From Lacinutrix venerupis (GTDB lineage Bacteria; Bacteroidota; Bacteroidia; Flavobacteriales; Flavobacteriaceae), in the NCBI RefSeq assembly GCF_003663945.1, contig NZ_RCCH01000003.1, forward strand, positions 330,542 through 394,541: DNA of 64,000 bases. The letters are read 5' to 3'. Within the stretch, counting starts at the first letter, position 1, and the number at the start of each line of letters is the position of its first letter. Position numbers and translations under genes: made by a program. Positions 55,755 through 64,000 of this stretch are shown piece after piece. The notes beneath the pieces are model-generated. The model was not told the DNA's origin. It made no database searches and saw only the letters and a list, made by a program, of their open reading frames with translations.

Positions 55755-56867
55755 ATGAAAAAAGCATTAAAAGTCATCGTAATTTTTGCACTAGTTGTAG
55801 CGTTACTATGGGTACTTAAGTACTTTAAGGATTCTAACTCAAAATCTGTAGAAGATTTTAAAACAGCACAACCATTTTATACCTCAATTAATACAAAAAC
55901 GGTAGCAACAGGTAAATTAAATCCTGAAGAAGAAATTGAACTTAAACCACAAATTACTGGGATTATAGATAAAATAATGGTGGAAGAAGGAGATATAGTT
56001 GAAAAAGGAGATGTAATTGCAAAAATTAGAGTAGTACCAAACGAGCAAAGTTTAGTTGGAGCAAATGGACAAATAGCATCTGCAAAATTAACATACAATA
56101 ACTCTAAAACTGTTTACGATAGAAATAAAGCTCTATTCGATAAAGGCGTTATTTCAAGACAAGATTTTGAAAATAGTGAGTTAGCATTAAATCAAGCAAG
56201 CGAAACCTTACGTCAAGCCCAAAACAATTATCAAATTATAAAAAGAGGTTCTATATCTGGAGGAGGATCTGCGAACACAAACATTACAGCGCTTATTGCC
56301 GGAACAATATTAGAAATTCCTGTTCGAGAAGGAGATCAAGTTATTGAAAGTAATAACTTTAATGCAGGAACAACAATTGCTTTTATTGCAGATATGAGCA
56401 AAATGATTTTTGAAGGAAAAGTTGATGAAGCCGAAGTTGGCAAACTAGAAGAAGGAAAAGATATTAAAGTTATTTTAGGCGCCATTGGTGAAAAAGAATT
56501 TCCAGCAAAACTAACTTTTGTAGCACCAAAAGGAAGTGAAGAAAATGGAGCTGTACAGTTTACAATTAAAGCAGATGTAGAAGTAGAGCGATCTACTAAA
56601 ATTAGAGCAGGTTACAGTGCTAATGCAGAAATTGAAATGGAAAGTAAAGACAGTGTAATGGTTATTAAAGAATCTTTACTTCAATTTAATAGAATTACCG
56701 AAAAACCTTTTGTAGAAATAGAAGTAGGTGAAGGAAAATTTGAGAAAAAGAATGTAGAGTTAGGACTTTCTGATGGAATAAATGTAGAAATAACAGAAGG
56801 AGTTAAAGAAGGAGATAAAATTAAAGTTTGGAATAAAGCCTCTAAAGAAGATAATGATGAAGATTAA
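55755..56867 (+). CDS. Periplasmic adaptor (membrane-fusion) protein of the export system
   Basis: This 370-residue protein has one N-terminal membrane helix (about 5-23), a lipoyl/barrel-sandwich segment (ELKPQITGIIDKIMVEEGD), a coiled-coil hairpin (about 90-155) and beta-barrel domains. It links the permease pair to TolC. The frame is open to 55713, but the ATG at 55755 directly before the basic and hydrophobic start is preferred. It overlaps the TolC-type gene by 14 bases. Confidence 0.93.
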   Translation: MKKALKVIVIFALVVALLWVLKYFKDSNSKSVEDFKTAQPFYTSINTKTVATGKLNPEEEIELKPQITGIIDKIMVEEGDIVEKGDVIAKIRVVPNEQSLVGANGQIASAKLTYNNSKTVYDRNKALFDKGVISRQDFENSELALNQASETLRQAQNNYQIIKRGSISGGGSANTNITALIAGTILEIPVREGDQVIESNNFNAGTTIAFIADMSKMIFEGKVDEAEVGKLEEGKDIKVILGAIGEKEFPAKLTFVAPKGSEENGAVQFTIKADVEVERSTKIRAGYSANAEIEMESKDSVMVIKESLLQFNRITEKPFVEIEVGEGKFEKKNVELGLSDGINVEITEGVKEGDKIKVWNKASKEDNDED

Positions 56868-58194
56868 TTATAAAGGAATAGTTTTTTTAATTACACTATT
56901 ATTTAGTGTATCGATTAATGCTCAAGAAAAAATATGGTCGTTACAAGAATGTGTAAATCATGCATTAGAAAATAATATTTCTATACTACAAATTAAAAAC
57001 ACATTACTTACAAACGAGCAAGATATTATAGCAGCCAAAGGCCAGTTTTTACCATCAGCAAATGCAGGAATAGGAACAGGAGTAAGTATTGGTTCTGGTT
57101 TCGATCCAGTATCAAACCAGCGTATTAATAATGAAGTAACTTATTCTGCAAATTATAGTATTGGTGCTAGTTATACTGTTTTTAATGGATTTAGAAGAAC
57201 AAATTTATACAAACAGTCTCAGCTTAACCTAGAAACTAATGAGCTAGAATTAGCAAGAATTCAAGATGACATTTCTTTAAATGTTGTAAACTCTTATTTA
57301 AATATTTTATTTAATAAGGAAAACTTAGAAACAGCTAAAGCGCAATACGAATTTTCTAAAAAACAATTAAACCAAGTAAAAGAATTGGTTAATGCTGGAG
57401 TACAACCAAAAGCTAATATTTACGATGCAGAAGCAACATTAAGTAGAGACTTACAGAGTGTTACCGTTGCCGAAAATAACTACGAACTTTCAATATTAAC
57501 ATTATCTCAAATTTTACAAGTCCCATTCAAAGGATTTCAAGTAGAGGTTATAGATGTAGAAAATCCTTCTGCCGAATTATTGTATGCAGATGTAGAACCA
57601 ATTTTAGATTATGCATTAGCAAATAGAAATGAAATTAAAGTAGCAGAAAAAAACATAGAAAATTCTAAATTAGGTACAGAAATTTCTAAAAGTGGTTACT
57701 ATCCAAGCGTTACTGCTAGTTATGGTTTAAGCTCTGTTTGGAGTGAGCGTGATAGCGAGTTTTTTAAGCAATCGTTTTTTAGCGAATTAGATATAAACAA
57801 AGGACACAGTTTTAGGTTAAACGTTAATGTTCCAATTTTTTCTCAATACCAAAATAAAACAGCAGTTGCAAAGTCACAAATACAAGAAGAAAACGCACTG
57901 TTAAATTTAGAACAAGCAAAACTAAATTTAGAAGCTAATATACAGCGTGCCTTTACAGATGCTAAATCAGCATTAAGAGCATACGAGGCAGCAAAAGTTT
58001 CTTTAGAGTCTCAACAATTAGCTTTTGGTAATGCAGAAGAGAGATATAACATTGGAGTAATGAATGCTTTCGATTTAGAACAGTCTAGATTAAGATTGGT
58101 AAATGCAGAATCTTCATTAATTAATGCTAAATACGATTTTGTATTTAAAACAAAAGTGTTAGATTTCTACCTTGGAAAACCAATAACACAATAA
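56854..58194 (+). CDS. TolC-family outer-membrane efflux protein
   Basis: This 446-residue protein has a signal peptide (ending near SINAQ) and two tandem OEP repeats with long heptad-rich helices, as in TolC. It would form the outer-membrane channel for the preceding ABC system. It is the last gene of the operon. The exported substrate cannot be read from sequence. Confidence 0.95.
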   Translation: MMKINYKGIVFLITLLFSVSINAQEKIWSLQECVNHALENNISILQIKNTLLTNEQDIIAAKGQFLPSANAGIGTGVSIGSGFDPVSNQRINNEVTYSANYSIGASYTVFNGFRRTNLYKQSQLNLETNELELARIQDDISLNVVNSYLNILFNKENLETAKAQYEFSKKQLNQVKELVNAGVQPKANIYDAEATLSRDLQSVTVAENNYELSILTLSQILQVPFKGFQVEVIDVENPSAELLYADVEPILDYALANRNEIKVAEKNIENSKLGTEISKSGYYPSVTASYGLSSVWSERDSEFFKQSFFSELDINKGHSFRLNVNVPIFSQYQNKTAVAKSQIQEENALLNLEQAKLNLEANIQRAFTDAKSALRAYEAAKVSLESQQLAFGNAEERYNIGVMNAFDLEQSRLRLVNAESSLINAKYDFVFKTKVLDFYLGKPITQ

Positions 58195-58201
58195 ATAAAT
58201 T

Positions 58202-58879
58202 TTGGCAATAATATTAAGCATAGAAACAGCAACAACCAATTGCTCTGTCTCACTATCTAAAAATGGTGAGACTTTGCTTTTAAAAGAAGATTATAGTAGT
58301 AATTATTCTCATGCAGAGCGTTTGCATGTTTTTATAGATGAAACGCTTCGCGAAGCTAATATAGAGCGTCATCAATTAGATGCAATTGCAGTTAGCAAAG
58401 GTCCAGGCTCATACACTGGATTACGTATTGGAGTATCGGCAGCAAAAGGATTATGTTATGCCTTAGATATTCCATTAATTTCAGTTTCTACCTTAGAGGC
58501 TTTAGCACATCAGGTAAAAGCAGAAAGTGGTTTAATTATACCTATGCTTGATGCAAGACGTATGGAAGTATATTCTGCTATTTTTTCTTCAGAATTAAAA
58601 GAAATAAGAAAAATTGAAGCGCAAATTTTAGACGAAACATCTTTTAAAGCTGAATTGTTAAAAGGTAAAGTTTATTTTATTGGTAACGGTGTAGAGAAAA
58701 CAAAAGAAATAATTAATAATGAAAATGCTATTTTTGTTGAAGGTAAGTTACCATCTGCAAAAGAAATGAGTGCTTTAGCTTTTTCAAAATACAAAAAAAG
58801 CGACACCGAAGATGTCGCTTATTTTGAACCTTATTACTTAAAAGATTTTATAGCATTAAAGCCAAAACCTAAAAAATAA
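58202..58879 (+). CDS. tsaB: tRNA threonylcarbamoyladenosine biosynthesis protein TsaB
   Basis: This 225-residue protein of the ASKHA fold partners TsaD in making the t6A modification of ANN-decoding tRNAs. Seen motifs are ILSIETATTNCSVSL and AVSKGPGSYTGLRIGVSAAKG. The start is TTG, six bases after the TolC-type gene; no ATG is available before the conserved N-terminus. The 3' part of the gene hosts a terminator for the convergent mscS gene. Confidence 0.96.
   Translation: MAIILSIETATTNCSVSLSKNGETLLLKEDYSSNYSHAERLHVFIDETLREANIERHQLDAIAVSKGPGSYTGLRIGVSAAKGLCYALDIPLISVSTLEALAHQVKAESGLIIPMLDARRMEVYSAIFSSELKEIRKIEAQILDETSFKAELLKGKVYFIGNGVEKTKEIINNENAIFVEGKLPSAKEMSALAFSKYKKSDTEDVAYFEPYYLKDFIALKPKPKK
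58793..58820 (-). terminator. mscS terminator embedded in tsaB coding sequence
   Basis: On the minus strand, arms AAGCGACA and TGTCGCTT enclose the loop TCTTCGG, which contains a C-UUCG-G tetraloop, followed by seven T residues (58799 down to 58793). It is about 60 bases after the mscS stop and lies within tsaB codons for KKSDTEDVA. Confidence 0.8.
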
Positions 58880-59692
58880 TTACTCGTTTTTCTGTATTTC
58901 TACACTATGTGGGTAAGGAATATCAATTCCGGCAGCGTCTAAGGCTTCTTTTGTTTGTTCAATTAGGTAAAAATTAATTGTCCAGTAATCTTCTTTTTTA
59001 ACCCAAACTCTAGTAAAAAAGTTAATAGAACTATCTGCTAGTTCGTTAACATTAATTGCTGGAGCCGGATCTTTTAAAATAAGTTCATTAGCGTTAATTA
59101 CACTCATGATAACTTCTTTTGTAGTTTTTATATCAGAATCGTAACCTACACCAAATGTTACATCTACACGACGAGTATCTTCAGTAGAATAATTGGTTAT
59201 ATTGCCATTACTTAAACTTCCATTTGGTAAAATAATTTCTTTATTATCTGGCGTTGTAAGTTTAGTAGTAAAAATTTCAATTTCTTTTACAGTTCCACTT
59301 TCACCTTGGGCTTCTATAAAATCGCCAATTTTAAAAGGTTTAAAAATCATTATTAAAACACCACCGGCAAAATTACCTAAAGAGCCTTGTAGAGCTAAAC
59401 CTACAGCTAAACCAGCAGCAGCAATTATGGCAGCAAAAGAAGCTGTTTCAATGCCTAATGTACCTAAAATAATTACTATTAAAATAATTTTTAATACCCA
59501 ACTAATTAAATCTGATAAGAATTTTTTAAGACTAATATCATAATTAGCTTTATCCATTGTTTTAGAAATACCTTTCTTAAGATATTTAATAACGTATGCT
59601 CCAATAATCCATATAACTATTGCCAATAGTACTTTAGGAGTATACTCTAGCATAAGTTCGTAACCTTTGTCAATCCAATTTTGTAAATCCAT
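58880..59692 (-). CDS. Small-conductance mechanosensitive channel, MscS family
   Basis: This 270-residue inner-membrane channel relieves osmotic pressure. It has three helices (about 17-37, 60-80, 83-110), with the pore helix containing the GLAVGLALQGSLGNFAGGVLI pattern in part (GLALQGSLGNFAGG), then the beta domain (PFKIGDFIEAQGESGTV) and a C-terminal alpha/beta domain. It is convergent with tsaB with no gap between the stop codons. Confidence 0.95.
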   Translation of the reverse strand: MDLQNWIDKGYELMLEYTPKVLLAIVIWIIGAYVIKYLKKGISKTMDKANYDISLKKFLSDLISWVLKIILIVIILGTLGIETASFAAIIAAAGLAVGLALQGSLGNFAGGVLIMIFKPFKIGDFIEAQGESGTVKEIEIFTTKLTTPDNKEIILPNGSLSNGNITNYSTEDTRRVDVTFGVGYDSDIKTTKEVIMSVINANELILKDPAPAINVNELADSSINFFTRVWVKKEDYWTINFYLIEQTKEALDAAGIDIPYPHSVEIQKNE

Positions 59693-60060
59693 TATTTTGT
59701 TTTTATTAATAATTACTAAATTAATTAGAATTCATCTATTCGTTATCCCTAATTATGTTTAAAAAATCTTAAAATCTTTATATAGTATAATAAATGCGTT
59801 AAAATGTAAGGCCTAATTTTATTCATAATTAAAATCAAGCTTATTTAATTTAAAAAAAATATTAAGCTATAATTCTAAAAAAGGTAGGAGTTTATTAAAT
59901 ATGATTGTTATATGCATATAACAATCAAGTTACTGTAATAGTAACACATATAGATGAAAGTCCATTTTTTGGGTTGTATTACTCATTAAATGCAATGTAT
60001 TTTAAGTATTTATTAGTATAATTGTACATATTCCTATATCAAAAATAAAAACCATTCATA
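59693..60060. other. Spacer before the giant surface protein gene
   Basis: This 368-base AT-rich region lies between divergent mscS and the large gene. No open frame, RNA gene or convincing TAnnTTTG promoter was seen. The one notable element is the 26-bp palindrome at 59902-59927. Confidence 0.7.
59902..59927. promoter_or_regulatory. Perfect 26-bp palindrome, possible regulator site
   Basis: The half site TGATTGTTATATG is followed at once by its exact reverse complement, centred on TGCA. No T tract follows, so it is not a terminator. It lies 134 bases before the giant gene and may be a binding site for a dimeric regulator. Confidence 0.5.
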
Positions 60061-63000
60061 ATGAAGAATTTTACGCTAATTTTAGTTTTGCTTTTTAGTT
60101 CCTCGGCTCTTTTTGCTCAAGATCTTTTAATGCAAAATGGAACCTTTAATCAATGTTCAGGAACACTTTATGATTCTGGTGGAGCATCATCAAATTATTC
60201 AAACGATGAAAATTTTGTGTTAACACTATGCCCAGATGGTCCAGATCAATTTATAGAGCTTGATTTTACTTTTTTTGGAACTCAAATAGGTATAGACGAA
60301 CTAACTATTTATGATGGAGATGATACAACAGCAGCTGTAATAGGTGTTTTTTCGGGAGCAGGTGCAGCAAATAATCCTCAAACAATAACAGCGTCACCTA
60401 CTAGTCCTACGGGTTGTCTTACATTAGCTTTTACTAGTGATGGAGGTGGTAATACTACAGGTTGGGCAGCAGATATTTCGTGTTTACAAGCATGCCAAAT
60501 TATTACACCAACAATAGATAATACAAATCCTGTAGCAAATGGAGCAGGTGTTATACAAATACCTGTTGGTGCAACTGTAGATTTCGAAGGTAGTGCTGTG
60601 TTTGCAGATGATGGAACAGGAGCAACTTATTCATGGAATTTTGGTGATGGTTCTATTCCTGTAAATGGTCAAGTTGTAACTCATGAATTTAATAATATAG
60701 GAACTTTTACAACAACATTTACTGTAACAGATACTAATCCTACTGGGTGTTCAGAAACAGCTACAGTAACGGTTGAGGTTTTAACTCCATATATAGATGT
60801 AGATGTAACAACTTATAATGCCCAACAGTTAGTAGAAGATGTCCTTATAGATAGTCCATGTGCTTCAGTATCTAATATTATTTCTAGTTCAGGAGTTGAT
60901 TTTGGTACTGTTGATGGTATAGGTTCTTTTACAGCTCTGCCAGGAGCATTTGGTTTTGAAGCAGGAATTATATTATCCTCAGGAAGTGCTATTGAAGCAG
61001 AAGGTCCGGAAGATGGAAACCAAAGTGCAGGTGGTGGCGGATGGCCAGGAGATGCAGATTTAGAGGCTGAAATTGGTGGAACAAACACTAATAATGCATC
61101 TTATTTGCAGTTCGATTTCGTGCCAATTGCAAGTTCAATTAGTTTCGATTTTATTTTTGCGTCTGAAGAATATGGAACATTTCAATGTAGTTATACAGAT
61201 GCTTTTGCATTCTTATTAACAGATCAAGTTACAGGAGTTACAACAAACTTAGCTTTAGTGCCAGGAACTACAGATGTTGTTACTGTTTTTTCAGTAAGAG
61301 ATAATATGTGGAATGGTAGTTGTCCATCTTCTAATCCTCAATTTTTCGATTCTTATTATGGAGCAGGTGGAGAGCCTGGTGCAAACAGTCCAATAAACTT
61401 TCTAGGTTATACTGTGCCAATGACAGCTTTTTCTAATGTAATACCTAATAATCCATACACCATTAAATTGGTGATAGCAGATGCTTTAGATACAGCTTAC
61501 GATGCAGCCGTATTTTTAGGAGCAGGTTCTTTTAGTTTAGGAGGAGATTTAGGAGATGATATTACTATTTCTGCCGGTACAGCAGAATGTCAAGGTACAT
61601 CTGTACAATTAGATACAGATTTACCTACGGCTATACATACATGGTACCTAGATGGGAATGTAATTCCTGGAGAAACAGGTTCAATTCTTAATGCAACTCA
61701 AGAAGGTAATTATTCTGTAGATATTGTTTTTTCGGCAACGTGTCAAACTTCAGATTCCATTTTTGTAGAATTTATTCCTGGTCCAACTATACAAGCTGTT
61801 TCAGATATTACAGAATGTGATAATGGAGGAACAGTTTTATTCGATTTAACTTCAAACGAAACTTCTGCAATTGGAACTCAAGACCCAACAACAATAACTA
61901 CCACATTCCATAATTCTCTTGCGGATGCAGAGGCAGATATAAATCCTATAGCAAATCCAGCAGCTTATGCAGGTACAGATGGAGAAACAGTATATATTAG
62001 AATAGATGATACGCAATCTGGATTGTGTTATGATACTGAAGAATTTTTGCTAGAATATCTTAATATCGTTTTAAACCCTACTTTAAACATGGAAGTTTGT
62101 GATGATATTACAAATGATGGAGTAGAGTCTTTCGATTTAACAACTCAGGATGCTTCAATTTTAGGAACACAAGCAGCAGCAGATTTTAATGTAACTTACC
62201 ATTTAGATTTTGCAAATGCAGATGCTGGTACTAATGCATTAACGAGTCCGTATACAAATACATCGAGTCCGCAACCTATTTATGTGAGAATTGAAAGTGT
62301 ACAAGATAGTGCTTGTTACATTGCATCTCCAACAGAAGTATTTAATTTAATTGTTAATCCTAATGCAAATGCAACTGCGCCAGCAGACATTGTAGTTTGC
62401 GATGATCCAACTAATGATGGAGTAGAAGTTTTTGATTTAACAGCTCTGGAATCCGATATTTTAAACGGTCAGGATCCTGCTAATTTTACTGTTAGTTTCT
62501 ATGAACTTCAAACAGATGTAGCAACTTCTACAAATCCTATAACTAATCCAGCGACATATACTAATATGCCTAGTCCACAAACTATTTATGTTAGAGTAGA
62601 TGATAATGCTAATCCAACATGCTATGGTGAAACAAGTTTTACTATTACTGTAAATCTTAATGACGACTCTACGTTTACAATGCAACCAACATGTGATGGA
62701 GCAATTGTAGATTCTGTGGTTACACCAGGAGGAACTTATGCTTTCAATCCAGTGCCAACAGATGGAGCAATAATAGATACAAATACAGGAACAATTACAA
62801 ATGGTATTTCTACAGCAAGTTATAATGTAGATTATACAACTAACGGTGATTGTCCTACAACAAGTTCTTTTACCGTAACAGTAGACGAAACATTTGATGC
62901 CTCATTTACAATGACTCCTACTTGTGATGGAGGAATAGTAGATACACAAACTACATTAGGAGGTTTATTTAGCTTCAATCCTATGCCAACAGATGGAGCA

Positions 63001-64000
63001 TCTGTTGATGTAGCTACGGGAACTGTTACAGGAGGAGCCTCAGCAACTACTTATTTTGTAGAATACACGATTGGAGGTACATGTCCATCATCTACAATAT
63101 TTACATTAACAACTTTAACAACAGATAATCCATCTTTTACTTATACACCAACTTGTGATGGAGCAGTAATAGATACAGTAGCTACACCAGGAGGAATTTT
63201 TAGTTTTAATACGCCACCAGGAGATTTAGCAATTTTAGATGCTACAACGGGAGAAATAACAGGAGGAACTCCAGGAAATACTTATGTAGTAGATTATTTA
63301 ACAAATGGAATATGTCCAGATTCAAGTACAGAATCTGTAACAGCGTATCCACTACCAACAGCCATAGCGCCAACCACTTTAGAAGTTTGTGACGATGGTA
63401 CACCAGACGGTTTAACAGAGATTGATTTAACCATAAAAAATAATGAAATTACCGGAGGCAATCCAGCCTATGCCGTAACGTATTATTTTGATCAAGCCGA
63501 TGCCGATGCACAAACCAATCCGTTACCAAACCAATACACAAACATTAGTAACCCACAAACCATTGTAGCCGGAGTATTAAATGTAAACACCAACTGTTAC
63601 ACAACCACAACTTTAGAGTTAGCAGTAGAACAAGCACCAGTAGCTTTTACACCAACACCTCTAGAGCATTGCGATCCAGATAGTGATGGGTTTGGAGTCT
63701 TTACACTAACCGATGCCGAAGCAGAAATTACAGGAGGCGCTACAGGATTAGATGTAACTTACCATGAAACCATGGCCGATGCAGACAATAATGTAAACCC
63801 AATAACAGGCGATTATAATAATATTGTAGCCAACACACAAACCATATATGTACGTGTGGAAAGCACAACAATAGCAACCGACTGTGCTACCTTTGTAGAG
63901 CTAGTATTAATCGTTAACCCAGAACCACAAATTATTACACCAGCAAATTTAACACCATTAGAAGTTTGTGATGATGATGCCGATGGATTTGCAAGTTTCG
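60061..64000 (+). CDS. Giant secreted CUB/PKD/choice-of-anchor-L repeat protein, 3' end outside window
   Basis: The frame is open from the ATG at 60061 to the right edge, giving 1,313 residues. A signal peptide (ending SALFAQ, residue 20) is followed by a CUB-like domain (about 30-141: CSGTLYDSGG, DELTIYDGDD, GCLTLAFTSDG), a PKD domain (about 155-240: SWNFGDG), and a choice-of-anchor L domain (about 244-492: SISFDFIFASEEYGTFQC). Then come EVCDD-type repeats of about 95-100 residues and three 77-residue repeats. Such proteins are surface adhesins or matrix proteins, usually secreted by T9SS through a C-terminal sorting domain that would lie beyond this window. Codon use shifts near 63360. Confidence 0.88.
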   Translation, partial: MKNFTLILVLLFSSSALFAQDLLMQNGTFNQCSGTLYDSGGASSNYSNDENFVLTLCPDGPDQFIELDFTFFGTQIGIDELTIYDGDDTTAAVIGVFSGAGAANNPQTITASPTSPTGCLTLAFTSDGGGNTTGWAADISCLQACQIITPTIDNTNPVANGAGVIQIPVGATVDFEGSAVFADDGTGATYSWNFGDGSIPVNGQVVTHEFNNIGTFTTTFTVTDTNPTGCSETATVTVEVLTPYIDVDVTTYNAQQLVEDVLIDSPCASVSNIISSSGVDFGTVDGIGSFTALPGAFGFEAGIILSSGSAIEAEGPEDGNQSAGGGGWPGDADLEAEIGGTNTNNASYLQFDFVPIASSISFDFIFASEEYGTFQCSYTDAFAFLLTDQVTGVTTNLALVPGTTDVVTVFSVRDNMWNGSCPSSNPQFFDSYYGAGGEPGANSPINFLGYTVPMTAFSNVIPNNPYTIKLVIADALDTAYDAAVFLGAGSFSLGGDLGDDITISAGTAECQGTSVQLDTDLPTAIHTWYLDGNVIPGETGSILNATQEGNYSVDIVFSATCQTSDSIFVEFIPGPTIQAVSDITECDNGGTVLFDLTSNETSAIGTQDPTTITTTFHNSLADAEADINPIANPAAYAGTDGETVYIRIDDTQSGLCYDTEEFLLEYLNIVLNPTLNMEVCDDITNDGVESFDLTTQDASILGTQAAADFNVTYHLDFANADAGTNALTSPYTNTSSPQPIYVRIESVQDSACYIASPTEVFNLIVNPNANATAPADIVVCDDPTNDGVEVFDLTALESDILNGQDPANFTVSFYELQTDVATSTNPITNPATYTNMPSPQTIYVRVDDNANPTCYGETSFTITVNLNDDSTFTMQPTCDGAIVDSVVTPGGTYAFNPVPTDGAIIDTNTGTITNGISTASYNVDYTTNGDCPTTSSFTVTVDETFDASFTMTPTCDGGIVDTQTTLGGLFSFNPMPTDGASVDVATGTVTGGASATTYFVEYTIGGTCPSSTIFTLTTLTTDNPSFTYTPTCDGAVIDTVATPGGIFSFNTPPGDLAILDATTGEITGGTPGNTYVVDYLTNGICPDSSTESVTAYPLPTAIAPTTLEVCDDGTPDGLTEIDLTIKNNEITGGNPAYAVTYYFDQADADAQTNPLPNQYTNISNPQTIVAGVLNVNTNCYTTTTLELAVEQAPVAFTPTPLEHCDPDSDGFGVFTLTDAEAEITGGATGLDVTYHETMADADNNVNPITGDYNNIVANTQTIYVRVESTTIATDCATFVELVLIVNPEPQIITPANLTPLEVCDDDADGFASF
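61813..64000 (+). repeat. Dispersed EVCDD-type repeats in the giant protein
   Basis: Repeat units begin at about 61813 (ECDNGG), 62092 (EVCDD), 62392 (VVCDD), 63382 (EVCDD), 63664 (EHCDPD) and 63961 (EVCDD). Each is about 93-100 residues and carries a DGxxxFDLT motif, then an NPI-x-Y and QTIYVRV motif. The three 77-residue units interrupt the series, and the last unit is cut by the edge. Confidence 0.88.
62674..63366 (+). repeat. Three tandem 77-residue repeats in the giant protein
   Basis: Units at 62674-62904, 62905-63135 and 63136-63366 have an exact 231-base period. Each begins FTxxPTCDG, has GGxFSFN or GGTYAFN near the middle and a GxCP motif near the end. DNA identity between units is moderate, so the duplication is not recent. 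Confidence 0.9.

Noticed and set aside
1..64000. Search for defence systems, prophage, insertion sequences, CRISPR arrays or toxin-antitoxin pairs
   Set aside because: No transposase, integrase, nuclease cluster, repeat-spacer array or small overlapping toxin-antitoxin pair was recognised. The gene content is mostly core metabolism, respiration, secretion and surface functions.

Overview
This is low-GC DNA from a member of the Bacteroidota, most likely the family Flavobacteriaceae, possibly a marine gliding genus. Several signs agree. Many genes are preceded by the Bacteroidota -7 element TAnnTTTG, and Shine-Dalgarno sequences are scarce. SprA (type IX secretion) and a RemB-like protein are present. 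There is an alternative complex III operon, SusC-style TonB receptors with a carboxypeptidase-regulatory-like domain, and a giant modular secreted protein. No species can be named from the sequence alone.

Layout. 1-3257: a DUF2723 membrane protein cut by the left edge, tRNA-Gln and a tandem universal stress protein. 3498-8165: the rimP-nusA-infB translation/transcription operon, with a terminator-like hairpin in its leader. 8192-20563: a SPOR-domain protein diverging from a long respiratory operon, actABCDEF (alternative complex III, quinol to cytochrome c) followed by coxB-coxA (A1-type heme-copper oxidase). 20567-22613: ruvB-queG. 22616-29961: a compact putative sucrose locus made of a LacI regulator, a twin palindromic operator, a TonB receptor without a SusD partner, an SLC45/SuxC-like MFS symporter, a GH100 invertase-like enzyme and a fructokinase-like kinase. 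30064-33024: malic enzyme-phosphotransacetylase fusion and ruvA. 33031-40329: sprA. 40402-45100: gcvH, a VanZ-like protein, two TonB paralogues and a RemB-like barrel that carries a third TonB-C-like domain. 45171-50660: oxidase assembly and minor subunits (cyoE, two subunit III genes, subunit IV, a Cys-less SCO-like protein, a canonical SCO, DUF420, a CxxC membrane peptide). 50755-52357: small secreted or lipoprotein genes. 52507-58194: a MacAB-TolC-like tripartite export operon. 58202-59692: tsaB and a convergent MscS channel. 60061-64000: the N-terminal 1,313 residues of a giant CUB/PKD/choice-of-anchor-L repeat protein cut by the right edge.

How the genes work together. The two respiratory clusters, about 25 kb apart, together encode a nearly complete electron route from quinol to oxygen and its heme and copper assembly factors. 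The sucrose cluster reads as a full uptake and hydrolysis pathway: outer-membrane import, inner-membrane symport, cytoplasmic cleavage to glucose and fructose, and fructose phosphorylation under one repressor. SprA would export T9SS cargo such as the giant protein at the right end, though its sorting signal lies outside the window.

I saw no CRISPR array, insertion sequence, prophage or recognisable defence system. Most of the window is core flavobacterial genome. The best second-look items are the SusD-less sucrose locus with its spaced twin operator, the TonB-C domain shared by three adjacent genes and moved onto an outer-membrane barrel, the Cys-less SCO paralogue with neighbouring CxxC peptide, the His-rich segments in ActF and CoxA, the helix-hairpin-helix tail on ActC, the mscS terminator inside tsaB, and the codon-use step inside the giant surface protein.
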